The translations under genes and the position numbers were made by a program. Below are positions 1-5,723 of a stretch of 13,709 bases of DNA, piece by piece. Source of the stretch: an uncultured Anaerolineales bacterium. Its GTDB lineage: Bacteria > Chloroflexota > Anaerolineae > Anaerolineales > Villigracilaceae. Within the stretch, counting starts at the first letter, position 1. Every line of letters begins with the position of its first letter. Location: contig CALLJA010000213.1 of the NCBI GenBank assembly GCA_938008865.1, positions 1 through 13,709 of the forward strand, written 5' to 3'. The notes under the pieces were generated by a model. That model saw only the letters and a list, made by a program, of their open reading frames with translations. It was not told where the DNA came from and searched no databases.

Positions 1-2
1 GC

Positions 3-353
3 AGCAACCCCAAAACCAGAACCCGCGCCATCGCGCTAAGAAAAGAACTTACCCCCGCCGAGCGCAAACTCTGGGCGGCCCTTCGCAACGACCAGTTGGG
101 AGTTAACTTTCGCCGTCAACACGCCATTGGTAAATACATTCCCGACTTCGTCTGCATCGAAAAGAAACTCATCGTTGAACTGGATGGAAGTCAACATTTG
201 GAACAGCAAGAATATGACGAAGAAAGAACCAAATCCCTGAACTCGCTCGGTTACAAAGTCATCCGCTTTTGGAACAATGAAGTGACGAATAATATCGATG
301 GCGTTATACTCGCCATACTTCACGCGATGGAAGATGAAAACAAGAAAGATTGA
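3..353 (+). CDS. DUF559 domain protein (endonuclease-like), 5' end missing
   Basis: The reading frame is open from the window edge and ends at the TGA at 351-353, so the start codon lies upstream. The visible 116 residues follow the DUF559 (PF04480) pattern closely: 'LTPAERKLW', then 'NFRRQHAIGKYIPDFVC', 'LIVELDGSQH' and 'GYKVIRFWNNEV'. The family has a restriction-endonuclease-like (Vsr-related) fold. The Asp of PDFVC and the Glu-Leu-Asp of VELDG fall where the metal-binding acidic residues are expected. Full-length members are about 110-130 aa, so little is probably lost. The cellular role of stand-alone DUF559 proteins is not established; DNA nicking or repair is inferred from the fold only. 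A TTG at 96 is an internal codon and would delete the conserved N-terminal LTPAERKLW motif, so it is not a credible start. Confidence 0.85.
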   Translation, partial: SNPKTRTRAIALRKELTPAERKLWAALRNDQLGVNFRRQHAIGKYIPDFVCIEKKLIVELDGSQHLEQQEYDEERTKSLNSLGYKVIRFWNNEVTNNIDGVILAILHAMEDENKKD

Positions 354-409
354 GTCTTGTGTTGTCCCGCCGCTGAGCCTGCAAGAAGAGTTTGCCTCCT
401 ATCGGGGAC

Positions 410-511
410 AGGCGGGCGTCGTGTCGAGTTTATCGAGACATCGAGTCCCCGCAGGGGAGGATGTCGGAGAGCGAGAGGCAGGCGTTGTGTCGAGCCTGTC
501 GAGACATCGAG
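410..511 (+). repeat. Two copies of a TCGAG-type interspersed repeat (third, shortened copy at 724-740)
   Basis: Copy A (421-445) and copy B (487-511) are 25 nt each and differ only in the centre: GTGTCGAG, then TTTA or CCTG, then TCGAGACATCGAG. Both are preceded by CAGGCG plus a few bases. A third copy at 724-740 (GTGTCGAAGCATCGAGG) lacks about 8 central bases. The core is a partial palindrome (TCGAG-N-TCGA). A small CCCC-GCA-GGGG hairpin (447-457) lies between copies A and B. Copies B and C are each followed by a related GGGGTKGTTTGA segment. Confidence 0.7.
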
Positions 512-555
512 GGGTTGTTTGAATCTTTATTGCATGAGGCATTCAATGCCTAAAA

Positions 556-680
556 CCCCCTCCGCCCGCTTTGCGGGCACCTCCCCTTGCGAAGCATCCC
601 TGTGGGACAAATCCGACGATTCAAACTCTGAATCATTTTGTAAGTGCTTCATTGTCGTATTTGGGGGAGGCAGGAGGGGG
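556..680. repeat. Nested inverted-repeat element
   Basis: The outer arms CCCCCTCC (556-563) and GGAGGGGG (673-680) are perfect complements. Inner arms CCTCCCC (580-586) and GGGGAGG (664-670) also match perfectly. The left side carries its own hairpin, GCCCGC-TTT-GCGGGC (564-578). The centre (about 587-663) is less GC-rich. The layout resembles a small non-autonomous palindromic repeat; no ORF or transposase is inside it. Confidence 0.55.
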
Positions 681-821
681 GCGGGCATGGCGGCGCGGGT
701 GTCGTGCTGACTGCCCGAAGGGCGTGTCGAAGCATCGAGGGGTGGTTTGAGAGTCCCCTGGCGGAGAGTTGCGGCGGAGGACGGTAGACGATCCCACAAG
801 GGGACGATGTGGGAAAGCCGC

Positions 822-849
822 GGTCTACGGTCCATCGCCCACGGTCTGC
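822..849 (+). repeat. Degenerate heptamer run
   Basis: Four successive 7-mers share a pattern: GGTCTAC, GGTCCAT, CGCCCAC, GGTCTGC. Heptamer repeats of this kind occur in intergenic DNA of several bacterial groups. With only four imperfect units the call is weak. Confidence 0.3.
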
Positions 850-868
850 TTTGCGCAATGCGCGCCGA

Positions 869-897
869 TTGAACCCCCCAAACGAAAGTTGTATACT
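869..897 (+). promoter_or_regulatory. Sigma70-type promoter for the GH25/phosphodiester glycosidase gene
   Basis: TTGAAC (869-874) and TATACT (892-897) are separated by 17 bp. This predicts a transcript start near 904 and a leader of about 83 nt. The gene's ribosome binding site, GGGAGG (977-982), sits 4 nt before the ATG at 987. Confidence 0.6.
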
Positions 898-986
898 GAA
901 CTCGGACGGTCTCACCGCAGGCAGGTCCGCGCGGTGACGGCCCTTTTCCATCCAAATCGGGCGGGCCCAACTGCGCGGGAGGCGCC

Positions 987-2618
987 ATGAACAATTACCT
1001 GCTGCTGGTGGATACGTACGAGTCCGAGACCATCGACGAAAACGCCCTGGTCGCAAACAACGTGGCGGGACAGATCATCCGCTTGAATCATATCGAGGGC
1101 GGGCATCACCTCGACGAGACCTTCACGGTCCAGTGGGTCGAGACGGGCCAGGTGGGGCTGGTGCGCATCCCCTACTTCGTCTACAACCCCTGGGTGGACG
1201 GCCCGACCAACTACGAGTGGCTGGTGAAGCACATGCCCTACGAGGCGGGCGCGGTCATGGTGGATGTCGAGGTCAAGAAGGCGGGCTATCCGCCTGGCAA
1301 GTACAGGGAGGAATTGGGGAAGTTCTGCGACCTGGCCAGGATCAAATGGAACGTCATGCTCTACACGGGCGAAGGCTACCTCGACCTGCTGGATGTTTGG
1401 CCGACCGACCTGCCGTACTGGTGGGCGCAGTACCCCTTTGCGCTGTACCCCAACAAGGCCGAGAAACGCACCTGGGACCAGGTGCGGACCACGGTCAACG
1501 GCCTGCCCGGGCCCTCCAATGCCGACCGAGTCCCGGGCGGGGCCTGGAAGATGTGGCAGGCCTCGGGCGACCGCCTGATCCTGCCTGGCAGCGCCAAGCC
1601 CATCGACGTGAACGTCTTCCCCGGCACGCTGGGCGACCTCAAGGCCTGGGCCAACGAAAAAGAGGCGGTGGACCCCAACCCCTTCGTCGAGGAGCACAGC
1701 GCCCCGTTCGAGGGCGTCGAACTGCACAAGGTCTATCGCTACAACTCGCATTGTTTCGTGGCCGTCATCGACCCCGCGGGCAAGAGTTTCCTGGTCACCA
1801 AGTTCGCGCACAGGAAGGTCTCCACGGTGGCGCGCGAGTTGGGCGCGCAGATCGTCATCAACGGCGGGGCCTATCGCGGATACAGCGCCGTGGGGCTGCA
1901 CGCCTCGCAGGGACAGGTCTTCGTCAACGTGGCCGAATACGAGCCGTGGATCAACCTGACCGAGAACCACCAGCCGCAGATCAATCCCTATAATTCCAAG
2001 GCCAGGAAATATAACGCGCTGGCGGGCAAGCGCTACATCGTCAAGTCGGGCGCGATCAGCCCGAACACCTCCAACTCGTGGCGCGAGGTGCATCCGCGTA
2101 CGCTGGTGGGCGTGACCCAGGACGGCAAACTGATCGAGTGTGTGGTGGACGGGCGGCAGGGCCCCAAAAACATCGGCGTCAACCTGTTCGACGCCGCGCG
2201 CATCATGATTGAGTTCGGCGCCTGGGAGGCCATCGACCTGGACGGCGGCGGCAGCACGGCCATGTGGGTGGGCGACAAGGTCGTCAACTCGCCCATCGAA
2301 GACGGCGTGCCAGGCCAGGAGCGCCTGGTGGGCGACCACCTGGTCATGTGGGTGGGCGGGGTCGTCGTCCTGCCCAGCAAGGACTACGAGGTGGTCAAGC
2401 CCGTCAAGCCGCGCAAGAATCCCAGCATGTTCGAAACGGACGCCAAACCGAACCTGCCCGTGGGGACCCTCTTCCAGAGCGAAACCACCCAGACGGTGAC
2501 CGAGACCATTCCCGCCGTCAACGGCAAGGAGTACACCATCACCTGGGTGCAGATGCCCGACCAGTACTGGGTGCCCAAGTTTTACAAATCCGAATATGTG
2601 AGGAACCTGCTCGGATAG
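987..2618 (+). CDS. GH25-like / phosphodiester glycosidase (NAGPA-type) fusion protein
   Basis: The 543-aa protein has two recognisable parts. Residues about 20-215 resemble a GH25 lysozyme-type TIM barrel: 'MVDVEV' (Asp93-Val-Glu95, the position of the GH25 catalytic pair), 'YWWAQY' (144-149), 'WKMWQASGD' (187-195) and 'DVNVFPG' (207-213). Residues about 245-460 match the phosphodiester glycosidase / NAGPA domain (PF09992): 'INGGAYRG' (291-298), 'VHPRTLVGV' (368-376), 'VVDGRQG' (386-392) and 'AIDLDGGGSTAMW' (415-427). The last ~80 residues contain a small beta-rich tail with no assigned family. Family knowledge suggests cleavage of cell-wall glycans and of sugar phosphodiesters, but no substrate can be named. 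There is no signal peptide or membrane segment at the chosen ATG, which is odd for a wall hydrolase. GGGAGG 4 nt upstream fixes the start. It is a monocistronic gene with its own promoter and terminator. Confidence 0.8.
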   Translation: MNNYLLLVDTYESETIDENALVANNVAGQIIRLNHIEGGHHLDETFTVQWVETGQVGLVRIPYFVYNPWVDGPTNYEWLVKHMPYEAGAVMVDVEVKKAGYPPGKYREELGKFCDLARIKWNVMLYTGEGYLDLLDVWPTDLPYWWAQYPFALYPNKAEKRTWDQVRTTVNGLPGPSNADRVPGGAWKMWQASGDRLILPGSAKPIDVNVFPGTLGDLKAWANEKEAVDPNPFVEEHSAPFEGVELHKVYRYNSHCFVAVIDPAGKSFLVTKFAHRKVSTVARELGAQIVINGGAYRGYSAVGLHASQGQVFVNVAEYEPWINLTENHQPQINPYNSKARKYNALAGKRYIVKSGAISPNTSNSWREVHPRTLVGVTQDGKLIECVVDGRQGPKNIGVNLFDAARIMIEFGAWEAIDLDGGGSTAMWVGDKVVNSPIEDGVPGQERLVGDHLVMWVGGVVVLPSKDYEVVKPVKPRKNPSMFETDAKPNLPVGTLFQSETTQTVTETIPAVNGKEYTITWVQMPDQYWVPKFYKSEYVRNLLG

Positions 2619-2637
2619 CGGTTTAGTTTTACAGCAG

Positions 2638-2665
2638 GCACCCCACGGATCCGTGGGGTGCTTTT
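2638..2665 (+). terminator. Rho-independent terminator of the hydrolase gene
   Basis: Positions 2638-2661 form a perfect 24-nt palindrome (12-bp arms meeting at GGATCC), followed by TTTT (2662-2665) and an AT-rich run. It begins 19 nt after the stop codon. Confidence 0.88.
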
Positions 2666-2670
2666 ATAAT
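2665..2670 (+). promoter_or_regulatory. Candidate -10 box for leaderless VF530 gene
   Basis: TATAAT (2665-2670) lies exactly 7 nt before the ATG at 2678, the spacing expected when transcription starts on the A of the start codon. No Shine-Dalgarno sequence is present before the ATG. No -35 box is visible: the expected positions (about 2642-2647) are inside the terminator hairpin, so the promoter call is only moderate. Confidence 0.45.
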
Positions 2671-2677
2671 AAACGCA

Positions 2678-2896
2678 ATGGATACTCAACCCAACAACCC
2701 CTTGCACGGCGTCACACTGGAAATGGTCGTCACCCGCCTTGCGGAACAATACGGCTGGAAGGAACTCGGAAAGCGCATTCCCATCCAATGCTTCATCAAT
2801 GAGCCGAGCGTCAAGTCCAGTTTGAAGTTTTTGAGACGGACTCCCTGGGCGCGCGCAAAGGTGGAAGAGTTGTATTTGCAGACCTTCCAACAATAG
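2678..2896 (+). CDS. VF530 family protein (DUF2132)
   Basis: The 72-aa protein matches the small VF530 family (PF09905) almost end to end. The signature runs are 'NPLHGVTLEMVV' (7-18), 'YGWKELGKRIPIQCF' (25-39), 'NEPSVKSSLKFLRRTPWAR' (41-59) and 'KVEELY' (61-66). The family is a compact helical domain solved structurally from Vibrio and annotated as possible DNA-binding; its biological role is unknown. The length is normal. There is no ribosome binding site, and a TATAAT box 7 nt upstream suggests a leaderless transcript. The gene starts only 12 nt after the preceding terminator's T-run and appears to be transcribed alone. Confidence 0.9.
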   Translation: MDTQPNNPLHGVTLEMVVTRLAEQYGWKELGKRIPIQCFINEPSVKSSLKFLRRTPWARAKVEELYLQTFQQ

Positions 2897-2942
2897 ACCT
2901 CTTGCATAAGCGACGGGTCCGACAAATCACAGGTTCCAAATG

Positions 2943-3053
2943 TTGTTGCGAGCGGAGCGAAGCGAGGCGAAGCAGTCTCCCAATTTCCAGGTATTTTTTG
3001 CTGTTTTGCGATGTGGTTGCTTCGGCGGAAGTTCACCGCCTTGCAGTGACGCA
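2943..3053. repeat. Imperfect inverted interspersed repeat
   Basis: The left half (2943-2980, GCGAGCGGAGCGAAGCGAGG followed by CGAAGCAGTC) is mirrored in the right half (3011-3053, GGTTGCTTCGGC ... CCTTGCAGTGACG). CGAAGCA (2968-2974) and TGCTTCG (3018-3024) are exact complements. A 5-bp hairpin GGCGG / CCGCC (3024-3028 and 3036-3040) lies in the right half. The rest of 2897-3077 contains no gene I can support. Confidence 0.55.
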
Positions 3054-3077
3054 AATTCGTGATTTCCTGAATTTTCC

Positions 3078-3572
3078 TTACTCCATCATCCACGGTTCGC
3101 AGTTATATAGGTCCCCGTTGATGGTCATGTACGGGATCTTCCCATCGTAGACCTGTACCATTTCCTCTGCCACCACGCAGGTCCCTGATTCCAGCTCGGG
3201 GTAGTAATACACGGTGTCGATCAGGAAGAAAGTGTTGGGCTTGGGCGAAAAGTCGATGCGGCTTTGTCCCTGATGGGAATATGCAATGCCATATACGCAT
3301 ACCACTCGTCCCGCCATGCTCTTGGTGATCTGGTCCCAGCGATAGCAGGAGGGCGTCTTTTCTGTGGGGGTGTTCGCGGGTTGGGCGGTGTGCGTGGGCT
3401 GGGTGATGCGGGTGGATGTGGGCAGGGGAACGAACGTGAACGTGGTCAGCGGGGTCGGTGGAACGGGGGTTGGGCTCTCCTGCATCACGCGTGTAAAGAA
3501 ACCACAGGATAACAACGCCAGCCCGCAGACGCTCCAGCCGAGCAGCGCGCGCAGAAGGGACCTTGTTTTCAT
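3078..3572 (-). CDS. Putative lipoprotein with Pro/Thr-rich linker and OB-like C-terminal domain
   Basis: Starting at the ATG at 3572, the protein has 164 aa. This start is preferred over one 15 codons upstream because GGAGG lies 4 nt before it and a signal peptide then begins at residue 1 (MKTRSLLR, hydrophobic 9-21). Cys23 in 'LALLSCG' fits a lipoprotein cleavage site, with an unusual Leu at -2. Residues about 32-75 are a Pro/Thr-rich spacer, common in surface lipoproteins of Anaerolineae. The C-terminal ~80 residues contain 'GRVVCVYGIAY', 'FFLIDTVYYYPELESGTCV' and 'DLYNCEPW'. This beta-rich pattern with three or four cysteines recalls OB-fold lipoproteins, but I cannot assign a family. The gene has its own promoter and is not part of the operon upstream. 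Function unknown. Confidence 0.72.
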   Translation of the reverse strand: MKTRSLLRALLGWSVCGLALLSCGFFTRVMQESPTPVPPTPLTTFTFVPLPTSTRITQPTHTAQPANTPTEKTPSCYRWDQITKSMAGRVVCVYGIAYSHQGQSRIDFSPKPNTFFLIDTVYYYPELESGTCVVAEEMVQVYDGKIPYMTINGDLYNCEPWMME

Positions 3573-3608
3573 GCTTCCTCCAGGGATGGGACTTTTATCG
3601 GCATTTTT

Positions 3609-3637
3609 AGCATACAACGAATTGCGGCTTTGGGCAA
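3609..3637 (-). promoter_or_regulatory. Promoter of the lipoprotein gene
   Basis: Read on the minus strand, TTGCCC (3637-3632) and TATGCT (3614-3609) are separated by exactly 17 bp. The predicted start near 3602 gives a leader of about 30 nt that includes the GGAGG site. Confidence 0.55.
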
Positions 3638-3648
3638 TCGGGGAATGA

Positions 3649-3684
3649 GAAAAGGCTTCGGTTTTCCCGAAGCCTTTTCTTTTT
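3649..3684. terminator. Hairpin terminator after the YeeE-rhodanese gene
   Basis: A 13-bp perfect stem (3649-3661 with 3667-3679) with a 5-nt loop is flanked by TTTTT (3680-3684) on the plus strand. It lies 45 nt past the stop of the minus-strand cluster and before the lipoprotein promoter. On the minus strand the T-rich part is mostly inside the stem, so it should work best on the plus strand but may serve both. Confidence 0.75.
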
Positions 3685-3729
3685 GCTCCTCACAAGAGTC
3701 AGTGGCGCGCTGATTCTTGAAGTGGAAAT

Positions 3730-5004
3730 TTATCCGCAGCCGCCGCCGCTCTTGTCGCGTTTGAGCTGCAGGACGATGCGCGCGTCGTAGGTCAGTTTTT
3801 CGTACTCGATCGGGCTGGGACTGCACGATTCATACCGTGAGCCGAGCGCCGAAGAGAAGAGGTACTTCAGCTGGTCGTCGCCCGCCGTCGGGTTGGGCTG
3901 CATTTCGGGGTCGTCCCCGCCGAAGAACGCGATCCAGTTGTTCACGCCGCCCTCGAGCACGTACACGTTCGGCACGCTCGAAGCCACCAGGACCTTCCAG
4001 GCCTCGACCGCGGCGGTCTCGTCGTTGCTGATCAGGATGAAGACCGAGTTGGCGGCGGGTTCGCTTAGCAGGGTGGGGATCACCTCGCTGATGTGGGCCA
4101 GCGGCACGTTGACGGCGTTCTCGATGTGGTACAGGTTGTAGTCCGCTTCGGGGCGCACGTCGAGGTAGATCGGGTTCATCGACTGGTTGTACTGCGCCTT
4201 GAAGGCCTCGGCGGGCGAGACGAACACCAGGCGGTTGGCCAGCATTTCGTCGGCGCTGTAGACCACCTGCTCCTCGTTGATGGTGCGGGTGAAGGTCACT
4301 TTGGCGTAGCGCGAGTCGAGGCTGGGCTGGCCGATGAAGACCACGGCCAGGGCCACGGCCACCAGCGCACCCGCGCCGACCAGGCGCAGTTTCGGCTCAT
4401 GGGACATGTCCTTCTTGCCGATGATGCGCTCCAATTGCTCCGAGCCCCAGAACATGAACAGGGCCATCAGCACGATCAGGAGCACCACCACGCCCACGGG
4501 CAAGCCGAAGACCTGGTCGAGCGTCAGGCGGCCGAGATAGCCCGCGTTGTTGTACCACTGGGTGAAATACTGTTCGGTCTCGCCGAACAGGAAGGCGCCC
4601 ACGAAGCCGCCCAGCATGAACATCATGCCGTCGATCTTGCCCGTGGAGGCCGAGGCCAGCGAGGTGGTGGGGCAGAAGCCGCCGACGATGAAGCCCACGC
4701 CCATGATCAGCCCGCCCACAATACCCGAGGAGATATAGGTCGGGTTGACCCATACCTGGCTGAAATCGAGCACGCCCAGGGCGACCGCCCCGAAAAGCAA
4801 TACCATGGCGGTGACGATGGCGGTGAACATGACCTTGAGCACGGTCAGTTCCTTGAAGTAGAACTGCGCGGCCAGCTTGGCGCTGTTGCCGAAGCCCGAC
4901 ATTTCGAGCGTGAACCCGAACGCAAACCCGACCAGGCCGAAGAGCACATAGGTCCACGGGTTGGCGGCGCTGACGGCGTTGAAACTTTCGAGAGGGAATT
5001 GCAT
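3730..5004 (-). CDS. YeeE/YedE transporter-family protein fused to a cysteine-less rhodanese-like domain
   Basis: This 424-aa protein begins with a YeeE/YedE (PF04143) membrane domain of about 200 residues, with hydrophobic segments near 18-36, 56-80, 92-110, 126-141 and 165-187. It carries the family loop 'GGFCPTTSLASASTGK' with Cys111. A further membrane segment (206-225) leads to an exposed rhodanese-like domain (about 245-362) with 'IYLDVRPEADYNLYHIENAVNVP'. At the place of the catalytic Cys loop the sequence is 'ILISNDETAAVEAW' (323-336), so no persulfide-forming Cys is present there. The C-terminal ~60 residues add Cys394 and end in GGGCG (Cys423). YeeE/YedE proteins include the thiosulfate importer TsuA and split PmpA/PmpB-type pairs. 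It lies 9 nt after the preceding YeeE gene, and its AGGAGG overlaps that gene's stop codon, so translation is probably coupled. Sulfur-compound import is the likely role; the rhodanese part may bind rather than transfer sulfur. Confidence 0.88.
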   Translation of the reverse strand: MQFPLESFNAVSAANPWTYVLFGLVGFAFGFTLEMSGFGNSAKLAAQFYFKELTVLKVMFTAIVTAMVLLFGAVALGVLDFSQVWVNPTYISSGIVGGLIMGVGFIVGGFCPTTSLASASTGKIDGMMFMLGGFVGAFLFGETEQYFTQWYNNAGYLGRLTLDQVFGLPVGVVVLLIVLMALFMFWGSEQLERIIGKKDMSHEPKLRLVGAGALVAVALAVVFIGQPSLDSRYAKVTFTRTINEEQVVYSADEMLANRLVFVSPAEAFKAQYNQSMNPIYLDVRPEADYNLYHIENAVNVPLAHISEVIPTLLSEPAANSVFILISNDETAAVEAWKVLVASSVPNVYVLEGGVNNWIAFFGGDDPEMQPNPTAGDDQLKYLFSSALGSRYESCSPSPIEYEKLTYDARIVLQLKRDKSGGGCG

Positions 5005-5013
5005 GTCAGCCTC

Positions 5014-5568
5014 CTAGTTCCACAACTTGCGGACGAAGTAGGCCAGCGCGTAGGCGCTGCCGAAGATGGAGAACATGATCAGCCACGAGCCCGCTGCGAG
5101 CGTGGTGCCGCCCGTCAGCGCCTGGCCCGAGGTGCAGCCGCGCGCCAGGCGGGCGCCGTACAGGAAGACCACGCCGCCCAGGAAGGCCATCAGCCAGCGG
5201 GTGCGGACGGAGATGTTTGGGCCCTTGGTGGTCTCGAATTTCAGGCGTCCATTGAACAGGCCCGAGGAGAATCCGCCCAGCAGGGCGCCGAAGAAGACGG
5301 GCACGATCCAGTCGTCCAGCGGATTCTTGTCGCCGCCCGCCATCTTGAGCAGGTAGGGATTGTTGTCCACGTGCGAGGGGCTGACCGCGTCCACGATGGC
5401 CGCGTCGATGCGGCTGGTGGCGCCCGAGGAGCCGAGTCCGTTGCCCGTCAGCAGCAGGGCCAGGAACAGCACGATGCCCAGTACCATCCCGCCAAAGTAG
5501 GGATGCACGTACGGCTTCGGAGTCTTCGGGAAGAGTCCCCTGGGTTTTGCAGGAGTAGCGGTTGTCAT
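5014..5568 (-). CDS. YeeE/YedE family membrane protein (sulfur transport half-protein)
   Basis: The 184-aa protein has hydrophobic segments near 25-43, 88-105, 127-143 and 154-178. It carries the conserved YeeE/YedE loop 'ARLARGCTSGQALTGG' (139-154) with Cys145, the type of membrane Cys used in thiosulfate transport by TsuA. Single-domain members of this size work with a second YeeE protein, and one follows directly, so the two are probably subunits of one transporter. AGGAGA lies 6 nt before the ATG at 5568. A soluble loop (45-85) separates the first two membrane segments. The 155-nt leader holds a conspicuous inverted repeat (5616-5710), so this pair may be controlled separately from the cytochrome genes upstream. 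Substrate is inferred from family only. Confidence 0.87.
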   Translation of the reverse strand: MTTATPAKPRGLFPKTPKPYVHPYFGGMVLGIVLFLALLLTGNGLGSSGATSRIDAAIVDAVSPSHVDNNPYLLKMAGGDKNPLDDWIVPVFFGALLGGFSSGLFNGRLKFETTKGPNISVRTRWLMAFLGGVVFLYGARLARGCTSGQALTGGTTLAAGSWLIMFSIFGSAYALAYFVRKLWN

Positions 5569-5615
5569 GATAAGTCTCCTTTCATAAACGCCGATTGAAA
5601 AGTACCTGAAAGACA

Positions 5616-5710
5616 GACCCTAAAGGTTTTTTGTTTGCCTGGAATGCCCTCTTGCAGAGAACTTCCGTTTGAAAATGCACGCTTCGCTTGCATCAGAAAC
5701 CTTTAGGGTC
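5616..5710 (-). other. 95-nt structured element between cytochrome and YeeE genes
   Basis: GACCCTAAAGGTTT (5616-5629) and AAACCTTTAGGGTC (5697-5710) are perfect 14-bp complements. The 67-nt interior holds a second hairpin, ATGCA...TGCAT with an added GC pair block (5675-5693), and a short CTCT-TGC-AGAG hairpin (5649-5659). Together they could fold as a multibranch RNA closed by a long stem. It starts 13 nt after the cytochrome stop and ends 47 nt before the YeeE ATG. It could be a leader RNA, an attenuator or processing site between two halves of the operon, or a mobile palindromic repeat; sequence alone does not decide. Confidence 0.55.
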
Positions 5711-5723
5711 TTCCTTGAATATC

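Larger units (their letters stand above)
354..986. other. Gene-free intergenic stretch rich in short repeats
   Basis: No credible gene is seen between the DUF559 stop and the hydrolase start. The short open frames here have no recognisable protein pattern and run through repeat DNA. The stretch holds three copies of a TCGAG-rich repeat (410-445, 479-511 and 724-740), a nested inverted-repeat element (556-680), a degenerate heptamer run (822-849) and the promoter of the next gene (869-897). Confidence 0.7.

Noticed and set aside
410..511. CRISPR-like array
   Set aside because: Only two full copies plus a shortened one, with unequal spacing (about 40 and 210 nt), and the repeats differ in the centre. 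No cas genes are present.
357..710. Small plus-strand open frames in 298-710
   Set aside because: They run through repeat DNA with Arg-rich translations and no start signals.
912..2339. A 475-codon minus-strand open frame opposite the hydrolase gene
   Set aside because: The plus strand carries two recognisable catalytic domains with promoter, ribosome binding site and terminator. The minus frame shows no family and crosses the promoter region.
3573..3617. N-terminal extension of the lipoprotein by 15 codons
   Set aside because: It would bury the signal peptide behind a polar segment, and it overlaps the promoter; GGAGG marks the internal ATG.
4093..5598. A 501-codon plus-strand open frame opposite the YeeE genes
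   Set aside because: It is a mirror of two well-supported membrane protein genes, with a low-complexity His/Glu/Gln-rich translation.
5616..5710. Plain Rho-independent terminator after the heptaheme cytochrome gene
   Set aside because: The loop of 67 nt with its own hairpins is too long for an ordinary terminator, and the U-run after the stem on the minus strand is weak.
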